A DNA stretch of 22,839 nucleotides from Chloromonas sp. AAM2 (GCA_004335635.1 QAXH01004703.1:27609-50447); one strand, 5' to 3'; positions 14,029 through 22,839 are shown, counted from the stretch's first letter. The notes: generated by a model from the sequence alone, not told the origin. Numbers and translations are program-made.

Positions 14029-14961
14029 GTGGACACTCCTCTGGCGATTTTTTCCGGTACAAGTAATCCGGCTTTAGCACGAGCAATTGCTGAAGACTAT
14101 GGCGCATCATTAGGTAATGTGACCATAAAGAAATTTTCAGATGGTGAGCAATATGTGAAGTACGAACAAAGTATTCGTGGAGAAGATATTTTCGTAATTC
14201 AATCTACTCCACCTCCTGGTGATAATATCATTGAGTTATTGTTACTGCTGGATGCGGCTAAACGGGCCTCCGTTAAACGAGTAACGGCTGTAATTCCATA
14301 TTTTGGATATGCAAGGCAGGATCGAAAAGATCAGCCTCGTGTATCTATTGGCTCCAAGCTTATGGCTAATTTATTAGTTAAGGCTGGAGCTGATCGTATT
14401 TTAACCATGGATTTACATGCGGCCCAAATACAAGGTTTTTTTGATATCCCGCTTGACCATTTATATGCAAGCCGGGCTTTTATTGATCACTTTACTTCCA
14501 ACCCAATTGATAATTTGGTTGTTGTTGCTCCAGATGTTGGAAGCCTGAAAATGGCTCGTGCCTATTCTAAAAAACTGGGTGCGAGTCTTGCCTTTATCGA
14601 TAAGCGCAGGCCGAAAGCAAATGAGTCCGAAATAATGAATTTAATTGGTGAAGTAAGTGGAAAGAATGTGCTAATAGTCGATGATTTAATTGATACAGCC
14701 GGTACATTGACCAACGCAGCTGCGGCTCTAAAAACCCGAGGTGCTTTGAATATCATCGCAATTTGTACACACCCGATTTTGTCGGGGCCGGCATATCAGC
14801 GGATTGAAGATTCGCCCATTGATGAAGTTTTGGTAACAGATACAGTTCAGCTTCGCCAACCCTCTGATAAGATCAAGGTGTTGAGTGTAGCAAATATTTT
14901 TGCCGAAGCCATTCAACGAATACATACCAACGACACTATCAGTGCACTGTTTGATAATTAA
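14029..14961 (+). CDS. prs: Ribose-phosphate pyrophosphokinase (PRPP synthetase)
   Basis: This cytoplasmic enzyme makes PRPP from ribose 5-phosphate and ATP for purine, pyrimidine, histidine, tryptophan and NAD synthesis. The 310 residues match the class I length. Motifs are FSDGE (36-40), PYFGYARQDRK (90-100) for ATP binding, H130 in MDLHAAQIQGFF, the catalytic flexible-loop DKRR (191-194), and the PRPP loop VDDLIDTAGT (217-226). The start must be GTG 14029, because an in-frame TGA lies 15 bases upstream and no ATG intervenes. The gene follows the tRNA-Gln terminator and leads the prs-rplY-pth-hppA series, with only a 19-base gap to rplY. Confidence 0.97.
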   Translation: MDTPLAIFSGTSNPALARAIAEDYGASLGNVTIKKFSDGEQYVKYEQSIRGEDIFVIQSTPPPGDNIIELLLLLDAAKRASVKRVTAVIPYFGYARQDRKDQPRVSIGSKLMANLLVKAGADRILTMDLHAAQIQGFFDIPLDHLYASRAFIDHFTSNPIDNLVVVAPDVGSLKMARAYSKKLGASLAFIDKRRPKANESEIMNLIGEVSGKNVLIVDDLIDTAGTLTNAAAALKTRGALNIIAICTHPILSGPAYQRIEDSPIDEVLVTDTVQLRQPSDKIKVLSVANIFAEAIQRIHTNDTISALFDN

Positions 14962-14980
14962 TGATTAATGTAAACGCATT

Positions 14981-15697
14981 ATGGCATACCCAGAATTAGT
15001 AAAAATTGAAGGTAAAGTTAGAGAGACCAGTAAAAAAGCAAACAAGGCTTTGCGCGAAGAACTTCGCGTACCTGCTGTTCTCTACGGTCCTGAAATAGAA
15101 GAAAATATTCACTTTTCTATTGATGAGCTGGAATTAGAAAAAATACTTCGTACTCCCAGAACAAAACTACAAGAACTTACGGTAGACGGGAAGACGTATA
15201 AAACCCTTCTGAAAAGAACCGAATTTGATCCGGTTACAGATCGTCCACTTCACGCAGACTTTTACGTATTAGCAGATGGTCATCCGGTGTCTTTACGCGT
15301 ACCTGTTAAAATCACAGGAAATGCGAAAGGTGTTGTTGAGAATGGTGGACGTGTTTTCCAACCATTGAAATTTGTTAGAGTTCGTGTACTACCCAAGGCA
15401 ATTCCAGCCGAATTTGAACTTGACATAACACCTCTTGCAATTGGTCAATCCCTTCATATTTCTGACATTGATATGGAAGGTATTGTTCCTTTAGATGACA
15501 CTGGCAGAACCATTGTAACCATCCGTCCTCCAAAAGGTGCCGACTTCCTCGAAAATCTTGTTGCAGGTATACAGGATGAGACTGAAGAAGAAGTGGTAGC
15601 TGAGGGTGAAGAATTGGCTGAAGGTGAAGTTGCCGAAGGCGAAGAAGCACCTGAAGGTGAAGAAGGAGAAGAAGATTCAGAACAGTCTGAAGATTAA
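14981..15697 (+). CDS. rplY: 50S ribosomal protein L25/general stress protein Ctc
   Basis: The 238-residue protein has the CTC/TL5 arrangement. Residues 1-95 form the L25 domain that binds 5S rRNA (REELRVPAVLYGPEI, LTVDGKTYKTLLKRTEFDPV, DFYVL). A C-terminal beta domain (about 96-185) follows, with SLRVPVKITGNAKGVVENGG and DIDMEGIVPLDDTGRTIVTI. Beyond about residue 200 there is an acidic tail of imperfect EGEE/AEGE repeats, which is disordered by composition. The protein stabilises 5S rRNA in the large ribosomal subunit. It sits between prs and pth, an order shared with many Bacteroidota relatives, and the gap to pth is 43 bases. Confidence 0.95.
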   Translation: MAYPELVKIEGKVRETSKKANKALREELRVPAVLYGPEIEENIHFSIDELELEKILRTPRTKLQELTVDGKTYKTLLKRTEFDPVTDRPLHADFYVLADGHPVSLRVPVKITGNAKGVVENGGRVFQPLKFVRVRVLPKAIPAEFELDITPLAIGQSLHISDIDMEGIVPLDDTGRTIVTIRPPKGADFLENLVAGIQDETEEEVVAEGEELAEGEVAEGEEAPEGEEGEEDSEQSED

Positions 15698-15740
15698 GAC
15701 AATTCAACTTCTAAACTAAGAACCTTGGTTTGAGCCTAAC

Positions 15741-16298
15741 ATGTCCCTTATAGTTGGATTAGGAAATATTGGGGACCGGTACGAAGGTACAAGACATAAC
15801 ATAGGTTTTGAAATAGTAAACGCTGTCGCAAAAACTCTATCTATTACATTTGGCCCGGGCGACGGGCCATTTGTGGTTGCAGAGGGCCGGCACCGGGGTC
15901 GAAATATCACTTTAATAAAGCCAACCACTTATATGAATAAAAGTGGCTTAGCAGTTAAAAAAGCACTGTTGAAGTACAAGATTGACCAACAGCAATGCTT
16001 GGTCATTTACGATGACCTAAACCTGGATGTTGGTGATATTCGCATACGGCCGAAAGGAAGTGCCGGAGGACATAACGGAATTCAGAATATAATCGATGAA
16101 TTGAATAACAGAGATTTTCCACGTTTACGTTTTGGTATTGGAAATAATTTTTCTCGGGGCAGGCAGGTTGATTTTGTGCTCTCCCCTTTTAATAATTCCG
16201 ACCTAAAATATTTGGAAGAAGGAATTCAAAAAGCACATGATGCTGTACTACATTTTGTTCGGGAAGGCATCAATAAAACAATGAACCAATTTAACTAA
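15741..16298 (+). CDS. pth: Peptidyl-tRNA hydrolase
   Basis: This enzyme releases peptides from peptidyl-tRNAs that drop off ribosomes, recycling the tRNA. The 185-residue length fits the bacterial family. The opening LIVGLGNIGDRYEGTRHNIG contains the catalytic H19 and its partner N9. KPTTYMNKSG (60-69), the VIYDDLNLD segment with D92 (88-96), and GSAGGHNGIQNI (106-117) complete the active site and the tRNA-binding face. All expected key residues are present. It is downstream of rplY and upstream of hppA by 48 bases, and probably shares their transcript. Confidence 0.97.
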   Translation: MSLIVGLGNIGDRYEGTRHNIGFEIVNAVAKTLSITFGPGDGPFVVAEGRHRGRNITLIKPTTYMNKSGLAVKKALLKYKIDQQQCLVIYDDLNLDVGDIRIRPKGSAGGHNGIQNIIDELNNRDFPRLRFGIGNNFSRGRQVDFVLSPFNNSDLKYLEEGIQKAHDAVLHFVREGINKTMNQFN

Positions 16299-16346
16299 AT
16301 ACCCTATTTACGGGCTAAATAAATCATAACTAACGCAATCGGAACT

Positions 16347-18530
16347 ATGCAAACAATTACGTATTTAATACCTGTGGCAGGAGTGCTCGCGCTCTTGTAC
16401 ACTATTTTTAAGACCTCCTGGGTTTCCAAACAGGAAATCGGGACAGAGAAAATGGAGCGCATTAGCAAGCACATTGCTTCAGGTGCAATGGCCTTCCTCA
16501 AAGCTGAATATAAAGTACTATCCATATTTGTAATAGTTGTTGCTATTATTCTGGCTTGGAGTGCTGATCCAACTGTTTCAAGCTGGATGGTTGCTATATC
16601 GTTTATTGTAGGTGCTATATGTTCCGGATTAGCTGGTTTTATCGGGATGAAAGTAGCCACCAAAGCTAACGTTCGTACTACCAATGCTGCTCGCACCAGC
16701 CTTGCAAAAGGCCTTGAAGTCGCTTTTGCCGGTGGATCTGTTATGGGATTAGGCGTTGTTGGTCTTGGTGTTTTAGGCCTTAGTTTATTGTTTATCCTGT
16801 TTGGCACCATCTTTGGACTTGAAGGAGCCGACGCAGTTAATAAAGTGCTCGCGATTGTAACCGGCTTTTCATTTGGAGCTTCTTCGATAGCACTATTTGC
16901 CCGTGTAGGCGGTGGTATTTACACGAAAGCTGCTGATGTTGGAGCTGACTTGGTAGGTAAAGTTGAAGCTGGAATTCCCGAAGATCACCCTTTGAACCCT
17001 GCTACTATTGCAGATAACGTAGGAGATAATGTAGGTGATGTAGCTGGAATGGGCGCTGACCTTTTTGAGTCGTATGTAGGTTCCATAATTGGTACCATGG
17101 TTTTGGGTGCCGCGTTCATGGCTATTCCGGAATGGAGTGATAACTTCAACGGATTGTCTGCAGTTTTACTGCCTTTGGTTTTAGCCGGAGCAGGAATTAT
17201 AACTTCTATATTCGGAACATTTTTTGTCCGTGTTAAAGAGGGTGGTAATCCACAAACTGCTTTGAATATTGGTGAACTTTTATCTGGTGTGATCATGGTC
17301 ATTGCATCCTATTTTATCATTACCTGGATGCTACCTGCAGGCTGGACATTCAACGGAATCGAATATACTCCGATGGGCGTCTTTCTGGCAACTTTGTTTG
17401 GTCTGGCTTCCGGCCTGTTGATTGGTTTCATTACAGAACATTATACTGGAACTGGCACCAAACCCGTTTGGTCAATCGTAAAGCAGTCCGTAACCGGATC
17501 AGCTACTAACATTATTGCCGGTGTTGGAGTTGGAATGATTTCTACTGCTATACCGATTATCATAATTGCTGCTGCAATAATTGGTGCATATCATTTTGCC
17601 GGATTGTACGGAATTGCAATTGCTGCGGTAGGTATGCTGGCAAATACCGGAATTCAGCTTGCTGTTGATGCTTACGGCCCAATTTCTGATAATGCCGGTG
17701 GAATCGCTGAGATGTCTGAACTACCTGGTGAAGTTCGCGAACGCACCGACAAACTTGATGCTGTTGGTAATACTACAGCCGCTATTGGTAAAGGATTTGC
17801 AATCGGTTCTGCTGCTCTCACAGCCCTGGCTCTTTTTGCAGCATTTATTACGGCCTATGAGACCGTGAATCCGGAAGTTTCAATCTCAATTAATGTAACA
17901 AATCCTTTTGTGATGGCTTCTCTTTTTGTAGGAGCAATGTTGCCGTTCTTATTCTCTGCTCTTTCTATGCAGGCTGTTGGCCGTGCTGCTATGAGCATGA
18001 TCGAAGAAGTACGCCGTCAGTTCCGCGATATACCAGAATTGACCGAAGCTCTTTCTGCGATGAACCGTAATGAAGGTAAAAAACTTGCAGACTGGTCTGA
18101 AGATGACCGCGCCAAATTTGAGGCTGCGGATGGAAAAGCCGAGTATGAAAAGTGTGTTGAGATTTCCACAACGGCTTCAATCCGTGAAATGGTTGCCCCG
18201 GGTTTGTTGGCGGTCATAGTACCGGTTGCATTTGGGTTCATTGGTGGCCCCGAAATGTTAGGCGGCCTGCTTGCAGGGGTAACTTCTGCTGGTGTTCTGA
18301 TGGCTTTATTCCAGTCTAATGCCGGTGGTGCATGGGATAACGCTAAGAAAATGATTGAAGAAGGCGTTACTATTGATGGTGTAGAATACGGAAAAGGTTC
18401 TGAGCCACATAAAGCAGGTGTTGTAGGAGACACGGTTGGAGATCCATTCAAGGATACTTCAGGCCCCTCCTTAAATATTCTGCTCAAGCTTATGTCTGTT
18501 GTTGCACTTGTAATCGCAACGATGATCTAA
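16347..18530 (+). CDS. hppA: K+-dependent membrane-bound ion-translocating pyrophosphatase
   Basis: This 727-residue integral protein, about 16 membrane helices, hydrolyses pyrophosphate and pumps H+ and/or Na+ across the cytoplasmic membrane. Substrate motifs are [11 protein letters not shown] (197-207), [19 protein letters not shown] (223-241), [16 protein letters not shown] (441-456) and, near the end, [16 protein letters not shown]. In [10 protein letters not shown] (474-483) the two diagnostic positions are A478 and G481, not the K/T pair, so it belongs to the K+-dependent subgroup. The glutamate of DLFESY (E241) sits at the site where Na+-pumping members carry theirs, whereas plant H+ pumps have it four residues later. 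This favours Na+ or dual Na+/H+ pumping but does not prove it. A strong terminator follows. Confidence 0.96.
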   Translation: MQTITYLIPVAGVLALLYTIFKTSWVSKQEIGTEKMERISKHIASGAMAFLKAEYKVLSIFVIVVAIILAWSADPTVSSWMVAISFIVGAICSGLAGFIGMKVATKANVRTTNAARTSLAKGLEVAFAGGSVMGLGVVGLGVLGLSLLFILFGTIFGLEGADAVNKVLAIVTGFSFGASSIALFARVGGGIYTKAADVGADLVGKVEAGIPEDHPLNPATIADNVGDNVGDVAGMGADLFESYVGSIIGTMVLGAAFMAIPEWSDNFNGLSAVLLPLVLAGAGIITSIFGTFFVRVKEGGNPQTALNIGELLSGVIMVIASYFIITWMLPAGWTFNGIEYTPMGVFLATLFGLASGLLIGFITEHYTGTGTKPVWSIVKQSVTGSATNIIAGVGVGMISTAIPIIIIAAAIIGAYHFAGLYGIAIAAVGMLANTGIQLAVDAYGPISDNAGGIAEMSELPGEVRERTDKLDAVGNTTAAIGKGFAIGSAALTALALFAAFITAYETVNPEVSISINVTNPFVMASLFVGAMLPFLFSALSMQAVGRAAMSMIEEVRRQFRDIPELTEALSAMNRNEGKKLADWSEDDRAKFEAADGKAEYEKCVEISTTASIREMVAPGLLAVIVPVAFGFIGGPEMLGGLLAGVTSAGVLMALFQSNAGGAWDNAKKMIEEGVTIDGVEYGKGSEPHKAGVVGDTVGDPFKDTSGPSLNILLKLMSVVALVIATMI

Positions 18531-18551
18531 GCCCTGAAACTTAGTAGATTA

Positions 18552-18590
18552 AAAGCCCTGTACTTAAATGAAGTGCAGGGCTTTTTTGTT
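18552..18590 (+). terminator. Rho-independent terminator after hppA
   Basis: AAAGCCCTGTACTT (18552-18565) pairs with AAGTGCAGGGCTTT (18571-18584) as a 14-bp stem with one G-T wobble and a 5-base loop, followed by TTTGTTTT. It closes the prs-to-hppA series. Confidence 0.95.
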
Positions 18591-18713
18591 TTATATTGAG
18601 TTTATATAGCATCATTTTTAAAAATAACACCAGCAAATAGTTTTATCTTTTAAGCAGTAGCAGCTTAATTGTCACCTTTAAGACGACTTAATCAAGAATA
18701 AAATAGTTTCCTA

Positions 18714-19388
18714 ATGCCCAACTCAACAGATATCTTTAAACTTATTTTTCATCATGATCAGCGCCTTGATAAATTAGCCGAGCGTAATACCCGTGATAAT
18801 CCTAAGACAATGGAATCTACCCTTGAAGATTTTATGAAACCGGACCCAACTTATTCAAAGTTCTATTTCACAGGAACCGATCTTAGCAACGAGCGTTTTG
18901 GGCTGAATACATTATCTTCTTTTGACAAGCTACTGAATGCACTTCAATCAGCTTTTAGTGACAAGCATATCTTTACCCAAAAAAAACAATTTGAATCTAT
19001 ATCAAACGCTATTCAAGATCTTAAGCTGGGAGAAGTCTTCATACTGACTGATAAAGACGAAATCGAGTTCGATATTTCATCTTTACATATTGATGTGAAT
19101 TCCAATGTTGGTCATCTGAAGGAAGAATTAAAGCAAACTCTGGAAGCCGGCCATATCGTCGTGTATAAAGAACAGGCGAAAAACGGTTTTGACCTACACA
19201 TGTTCTCTAAAAAGAATGTCTATCGGGAGATGTTCTTTCCATTGCAAAAATTAGTTCCCGATCATTTTCGCTTTTTCAGCATCAACGGAAAGAAATTTCG
19301 ATCGGAACGCCACTTTTATTTTGAAACCTGGACCCTGGACCAACCTCCTCACGGATTTGAAGAAGTTCATCCAGAAAGTGTTTTATAG
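18714..19388 (+). CDS. Hypothetical protein, family not recognised
   Basis: The 224-residue protein has no signal peptide, no membrane helix and no motif I can assign. Its composition is that of a soluble, mixed alpha/beta cytoplasmic protein. The first 45 residues are charged and probably helical (HHDQRLDKLAERNTRDNP). The middle (about 50-110) is predicted to be helical, around LLNALQSAFSDKHI. The C-terminal third is strand-rich with many aromatics (HIVVYKEQAKNGFDLHMF, then FRFFSINGKKFRSERHFYF). An ATG at 18714 and a codon use like its neighbours support it being real. It stands alone between the hppA terminator and pyrF (88 bases), so cotranscription with pyrF is possible. Confidence 0.75.
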   Translation: MPNSTDIFKLIFHHDQRLDKLAERNTRDNPKTMESTLEDFMKPDPTYSKFYFTGTDLSNERFGLNTLSSFDKLLNALQSAFSDKHIFTQKKQFESISNAIQDLKLGEVFILTDKDEIEFDISSLHIDVNSNVGHLKEELKQTLEAGHIVVYKEQAKNGFDLHMFSKKNVYREMFFPLQKLVPDHFRFFSINGKKFRSERHFYFETWTLDQPPHGFEEVHPESVL

Positions 19389-19476
19389 TTGTACCTGGAA
19401 AAGCAAATTAAAAACAACGTAGCTTTAAATGGAAACTTCTTCTTTTATTCTACAAATGAAATATTAGATGTAAGAA

Positions 19477-20343
19477 ATGGTATCTTCTTCTAAAATTTCA
19501 TCTATGACATTTCTCGAAAAATTAACATTATCTGTTCAAAACAGCAGGTCGGTACTTTGTGTTGGCCTTGACCCTAATCTCGACTTACTTCCTAAACCTG
19601 TAATAAAACAATTTAATACTCCGGAAGAACAGGTCACCTATTTCTGTAAGTTGGTTATAGATTATACCAAAGATTTTTGTGCTGCTTATAAACCTAATTT
19701 AGGCTTTTTTGAATCTTTGGGGCCTGATGGCCTCTCCGTTTTTAATGAGGTTATCAATCATATTCCAAAAGATAAGATCGTGATAGCAGATGCTAAACGA
19801 GGTGACATCAGCTCAACAGCTGACCATTACAGAAAAGCATTCTGGGATCAATTCAATGTTGATGCGATTACGCTGAACCCCCTTATGGGTTTTGAGACGC
19901 TTGAAGCTTTTTCAAAAAGAAAAGATAAGGGAATGTATGTATTGGCCTTAACATCGAATACGGGCGCAGATGACTTTTTAAAAAAACCATTTCAGGGATA
20001 CAACATGATGGGGCAATTTATTGCTCATGAACTCCAAAAAAAATCATCCATATCTAAAACCCATATTGGTATGGTGATAGGAGCAACTCAGGCTGAGGAA
20101 GCATCATCCGTAATTTCAAATCACCCAAAGGGAGCACTGTTAATTCCGGGAATTGGAGCTCAGGGAGGATCCGTCTCGGAGTTGGCAAAATCGCTAAAAG
20201 ATCACAAGGGCATTCCTCTTATTAATTCCAGCCGTGGAATATTGTATGCTGGTAAAGACGATGGAAATTGGCCGGAGCATGTTGCTAATGCAGCTAAAAT
20301 TATGAAACAAAAATTGAATCAGATTACCATTCAGTATGCCTAA
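19477..20343 (+). CDS. pyrF: Orotidine 5'-phosphate decarboxylase, type 2
   Basis: It converts OMP to UMP, the last step of de novo pyrimidine synthesis. The length (288 from ATG 19477, or 279 from ATG 19504) fits the longer type 2 subfamily. Motifs are LCVGLDPN (27-34), YKPNLGFFE (71-79), the catalytic DAKRGDISSTA (105-115, K107), ITLNPLMGFE, and the phosphate-binding PGIGAQGG and NSSRGILYA. The family usually begins at MTF-EKL, which is residue 10 here. The start at 19504 is therefore a real alternative; 19477 has the better upstream purines (TAAGAA). It overlaps rnhA by 8 bases, so the two are cotranscribed. Confidence 0.95.
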   Translation: MVSSSKISSMTFLEKLTLSVQNSRSVLCVGLDPNLDLLPKPVIKQFNTPEEQVTYFCKLVIDYTKDFCAAYKPNLGFFESLGPDGLSVFNEVINHIPKDKIVIADAKRGDISSTADHYRKAFWDQFNVDAITLNPLMGFETLEAFSKRKDKGMYVLALTSNTGADDFLKKPFQGYNMMGQFIAHELQKKSSISKTHIGMVIGATQAEEASSVISNHPKGALLIPGIGAQGGSVSELAKSLKDHKGIPLINSSRGILYAGKDDGNWPEHVANAAKIMKQKLNQITIQYA

Positions 20344-20782
20344 AAAACCAGAAGTTATAGTTTATACCGATGGAGCCTGCAGCGGAAATCCGGGGCCCGG
20401 CGGTTGGGGAGCCGTTTTACGGTGGAATGGAAAGGAAAAGGAATTGTCTGGTGGAGCACCTCAAACCACCAATAACCGAATGGAAATGCAGGCGGTGATA
20501 GAAGCTTTAAACGCTTTAAAAAAACCATGTGAAGTCAAAATTCACAGCGACAGTGCCCTCATCATCAACGCTTTTCAGCAAGGATGGATCAAGAACTGGC
20601 AAAAACGTGGATGGCGAAAATCCAATAAAAAGCCAGTTGAAAATAAAGATCTGTGGCAGGATATGCTAAAAGCCATGGAACCGCATGAAGTTTACTGGAT
20701 CAAAGTGAAAGGGCACTCCGGTATAGAGTTAAACGAACGTGCAGATCAATTGGCGGTAGCTGCTTCACAGCGAATTCAATAA
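20336..20782 (+). CDS. rnhA: Ribonuclease HI
   Basis: It cuts the RNA strand of RNA-DNA hybrids, removing R-loops and primers. The 148-residue protein has the full catalytic set: D12 in YTDGACSGNPGPGGW, E50 in NNRMEMQAV, D72 in HSDSAL, D137 in NERADQLA, and the helper H127 in GHSG. The basic protrusion with its tryptophans (WIKNWQKRGWRKSNKKP, 84-100) that grips the hybrid in E. coli RNase HI is also present. The start codon lies inside the pyrF 3' end (8-base overlap). The gene converges with tsaD, with an AT-rich inverted repeat between them. Confidence 0.96.
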   Translation: MPKKPEVIVYTDGACSGNPGPGGWGAVLRWNGKEKELSGGAPQTTNNRMEMQAVIEALNALKKPCEVKIHSDSALIINAFQQGWIKNWQKRGWRKSNKKPVENKDLWQDMLKAMEPHEVYWIKVKGHSGIELNERADQLAVAASQRIQ

Positions 20783-20783
20783 T

Positions 20784-20846
20784 AAAAATTCAAAATTCTA
20801 AATTACCCTGCCCAATTTTAAATTTTTCATTTTTGCTTTTTTAATT
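20784..20846 (+). terminator. AT-rich imperfect inverted repeat, probable bidirectional terminator
   Basis: Arms 20784-20804 and 20814-20834 pair at 17 of 21 positions around the loop ACCCTGCCC and are followed by GCTTTTTTAATT. The position between the convergent rnhA and tsaD genes suits a terminator working in both directions. The aaattcaaaattctaaatt wording is also typical of a dispersed intergenic repeat. Confidence 0.55.
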
Positions 20847-20848
20847 CC

Positions 20849-21832
20849 TCAAAGCGAAGAAAAAGGCACCAGGTCCAAATCATCAAACCGCTCCAGTTCT
20901 GCCTTCATCTTTCCGGTAATGGCAATCATTGCGGCGTTGTCCGTGCAGTAGCTAATTTTTGGGGAGTAGAGTTCAATGCCAAGTTCTTTGGCCATTTGCT
21001 CCGACTTTTCTCTTAGCATGGAATTTGCAGAAACACCACCGGCCAGCAGTACTGTATGTACTCCAGTTTGCTTAACCGCGCGTTTCAATTTCTTTACCAA
21101 AACTTCCGAGATTGCAAATGAAACACTGGCGCAGATATCATTTAAATGTTCCTGTATCCACTCTTCTTCTTTATCCTGAAGATAATATAGCACGCTCGTT
21201 TTCAATCCGGAGAAGCTGAAATCAAGACCTTTTTGTAATAGCGCCTGCGGAAATTTATGGAATTTAGGATCGCCATCCTTAGCTAATTTATCCATGTGCG
21301 GCCCGGCGGGATAAGGAAGACCAAGCAGCTTTCCGATCTTGTCAAAAGCTTCACCGGCGGCATCATCACGTGTTTCTCCAATAATTTCATGCTCAAACGG
21401 TGATTTAACATGTACCAGTTGTGTATGTCCGCCCGAAACCGTAAGTGCAAGTAATGGAAATTCGGGCTGATGATCGATGAAATTAGCATAAATGTGAGCA
21501 TCCATATGATTCACCCCAATAAGTGGGATATCTCTGGAAAGCGCTAATCCTTTGGCAAAGCAAACTCCCACCAATAAAGAACCCAATAAACCGGGTCCCT
21601 GCGTTACGGCAATTGCCTCAATATCATTTATAGAAGTTTTGGATTCTTCCAGCGCCTGCTCCACGGTTTGGGTAATGGTTTTTTGATGAGCCCGGGAAGC
21701 CAACTCCGGTACTACTCCCCCAAATTTCAGGTGAATAGATTGGGAAGCGATAATATTGGATTGTATTCCCTCCGTGGTTAAAACCGCCGCAGAAGTATCG
21801 TCACAGGATGATTCAATAGCTAAAATATTCAT
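20849..21832 (-). CDS. tsaD: tRNA threonylcarbamoyladenosine transferase TsaD
   Basis: TsaD, acting with TsaB and TsaE, transfers the threonylcarbamoyl group from threonylcarbamoyl-AMP to A37 of tRNAs reading ANN codons. The 327 residues include the N-terminal ASKHA fold with LAIESSCDDTSAAV (4-17), the metal-binding NHMDAH (H109, H113), SGGHTQLV (133-140), GEAFDKIGKLLGLPYPAGP (160-178), LLAGGVSANSMLR, and the late metal ligand D298 in CTDNAAM. I chose ATG 21832. The frame's earlier TTG at 21847 would add five residues not seen in the family. It is convergent with rnhA. Confidence 0.97.
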   Translation of the reverse strand: MNILAIESSCDDTSAAVLTTEGIQSNIIASQSIHLKFGGVVPELASRAHQKTITQTVEQALEESKTSINDIEAIAVTQGPGLLGSLLVGVCFAKGLALSRDIPLIGVNHMDAHIYANFIDHQPEFPLLALTVSGGHTQLVHVKSPFEHEIIGETRDDAAGEAFDKIGKLLGLPYPAGPHMDKLAKDGDPKFHKFPQALLQKGLDFSFSGLKTSVLYYLQDKEEEWIQEHLNDICASVSFAISEVLVKKLKRAVKQTGVHTVLLAGGVSANSMLREKSEQMAKELGIELYSPKISYCTDNAAMIAITGKMKAELERFDDLDLVPFSSL

Positions 21833-21999
21833 GTCATAAAGATACAAATGTTGGGCTTGAAAGGCATGAGGAATAGTACACAGACAACACGGAATGGTCT
21901 GAACTAAGCTGGATTGTAGTTAATTATTTCCTACCCGTGGTAATCTGCTCTATCCATCTCATCCACGTTCCATACCATATGGGATTATGAGGCAAACAA

Positions 22000-22031
22000 A
22001 AAACCCGCTCCGGAAAACCAGAGCGGGTTTT
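22000..22031 (-). terminator. Rho-independent terminator after dnaK
   Basis: AAAACCCGCTC (22000-22010) pairs with GAGCGGGTTTT (22021-22031), an 11-bp GC-rich stem. On the minus strand the stem is followed by a T-rich tract (TTTTTTGTTT), so it ends dnaK transcription. It lies 32 bases past the dnaK stop codon. Confidence 0.93.
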
Positions 22032-22063
22032 AAATTTATTAGCTTTAAGTGATAAAGCTCATT

Positions 22064-22839
22064 TTATTTTTTCTCGTCTTCATCATCTACAACTTCATAG
22101 TCTGCATCAACGGCATCTTCGCCCTCTTCCTCAGATTCTGAAGTAGCTTCTGCTCCATTGGCGCCTGCTGCAGCACCCTGTGCTCCGGCTCCTGCACCAG
22201 CAGCTCCGCCACCGGCAGCAGCTTCTTCTTGAGTTGCTTTATAGATCTCTTCAGAAGCACCGGACCAAGCCTGATTTACAGCTTCTATCGCTGAATCAAT
22301 TTCGTCCATGTTTTCTTCTTTGTGAGCTTTCTCAAGGGTCTCAATAGCCCCTTCGATAGCTGTTTTGTTCTCATCGGAGATCTTATCACCATATTCATCA
22401 AGCTGCTTCTTGGTAGAAAAGATTAAGCTGTCCGCTTCATTAAGCTTCTCAACTTTTTCTTTGATCTTCTTGTCTTCTTCAGCATGCTCTTCGGCGGCTT
22501 TTTTCATTTTTTCGATCTCTTCATCACTCAGACCGGAAGAAGATTCGATTCGGATACTTTGCTCTTTTCCAGTGCCTTTATCCTGAGCTTTAATGTTGAG
22601 AACACCATTAGCATCAATATCAAAGGTCACTTCAATTTGTGGAACTCCGCGTGGTGCCGGAGGTATTCCATCTAAATGGAACCGCCCGAGTGTGCGATTA
22701 TCTTGGGCTTTTGCGCGTTCCCCCTGCAACACATGAATTTCTACGCTTGACTGATTATCAGCGGCAGTCGAGAAAGTCTGTGATTTGCTGGTTGGTATGG
22801 TACTGTTTGATTCAATTAGCGGAGTCATTACACCACCCA
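22064..22839 (-). CDS. dnaK: Chaperone DnaK (Hsp70), C-terminal part; 5' end outside the window
   Basis: The frame is open to the right edge, giving 257 complete codons. It begins just before [15 protein letters not shown], the start of the substrate-binding domain, so the ATPase domain is missing from the window. Visible parts are the beta-sandwich ([40 protein letters not shown]), the alpha-helical lid from about [20 protein letters not shown], a long gly/ala-rich linker ([20 protein letters not shown]), and an acidic end, [17 protein letters not shown]. That end resembles the E. coli DnaK tail, which helps client folding. DnaK works with DnaJ and GrpE; neither is seen here. A terminator follows. 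Confidence 0.97.
   Translation of the reverse strand, partial: GGVMTPLIESNSTIPTSKSQTFSTAADNQSSVEIHVLQGERAKAQDNRTLGRFHLDGIPPAPRGVPQIEVTFDIDANGVLNIKAQDKGTGKEQSIRIESSSGLSDEEIEKMKKAAEEHAEEDKKIKEKVEKLNEADSLIFSTKKQLDEYGDKISDENKTAIEGAIETLEKAHKEENMDEIDSAIEAVNQAWSGASEEIYKATQEEAAAGGGAAGAGAGAQGAAAGANGAEATSESEEEGEDAVDADYEVVDDEDEKK

Noticed and set aside
15375..15707. A 110-codon minus-strand frame rich in leucine opposite rplY
   Set aside because: It is the reverse of the acidic GAA/GGT-rich tail of rplY and has no protein-like features.
16304..16810. A 168-codon open frame on the minus strand across the start of hppA
   Set aside because: It lies antisense to a clear membrane pyrophosphatase, its translation is low-complexity (proline, threonine, alanine and arginine rich) and matches no family. 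It results from codon bias of the real gene.
21896..21915. TCTGAACTAAGCTGGATTGT resembling the loop and right arm of copy 1
   Set aside because: There is no matching left arm and no CTCCCTT palindrome after it.

Overview
The window looks like a chromosomal housekeeping region from a bacterium of the FCB group (Bacteroidota, Balneolota, Rhodothermota and Chlorobiota). My best guess is Balneolota. The basis is a TonB-dependent outer-membrane receptor, DUF3078 and DUF2851 proteins (families centred on this group), the order tRNA-Gln / prs / rplY(CTC) / pth, a K+-dependent membrane pyrophosphatase, weak or absent Shine-Dalgarno sequences, and moderately low G+C. I see no phage, transposase, integrase, CRISPR array or defence island. 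Lineage is an inference, because no 16S rRNA or complete marker set is visible.

Layout. At 1-1724 (minus) lies a TonB-dependent receptor that runs off the left edge. At 2001-2810 (plus) is glutamate racemase, meeting an SDR dehydrogenase and mscL (minus, 2816-4102). A small thiamine-binding-like protein (4239-4487) is followed by a PIN-PhoH ATPase (minus, 4510-5841). A heptanucleotide array (5973-6030) lies between phoH and a TrmH-family rRNA/tRNA methyltransferase (minus, 6077-6850). That gene is divergent from an ALDH7-type aldehyde dehydrogenase (6968-8476), which is followed by a Cupin_5 protein (8685-9188). A likely three-gene minus operon (12206 down to 9460) encodes a PyrR-like phosphoribosyltransferase, a DUF3078 beta-barrel protein and a group II PLP decarboxylase. 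Divergent from it are a YtxH protein overlapping a DUF2851 gene (12337-13813). Then come tRNA-Gln with a terminator, prs, rplY, pth and hppA, closed by a strong terminator (13861-18590). An unrecognised gene (18714-19388) precedes pyrF overlapping rnhA (19477-20782). These converge on tsaD (minus, 20849-21832). The right edge holds the C-terminal part of dnaK (minus) with its terminator.

How they fit together. Most genes serve core metabolism: nucleotide precursors (prs, pyrF, the PyrR-like protein), translation (rplY, pth, tRNA-Gln, tsaD, TrmH-family), cell wall (murI), chaperoning (dnaK), RNA handling (phoH, rnhA), and pyrophosphate-driven ion pumping (hppA). The last of these could draw on pyrophosphate released in anabolism. 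No gap between genes exceeds 300 bases. The largest are 1725-2000 (276), 9189-9459 (271) and 21833-22063 (231). The first two carry repeat and hairpin elements described below; the third holds the dnaK terminator and otherwise nothing I can identify.

The most notable non-coding signal is a pair of two-hairpin elements (1825-1872 and 8600-8649). Their first stems differ in sequence but remain fully paired, which suggests a dispersed structured repeat. I do not see a clear new multi-gene system in this window.
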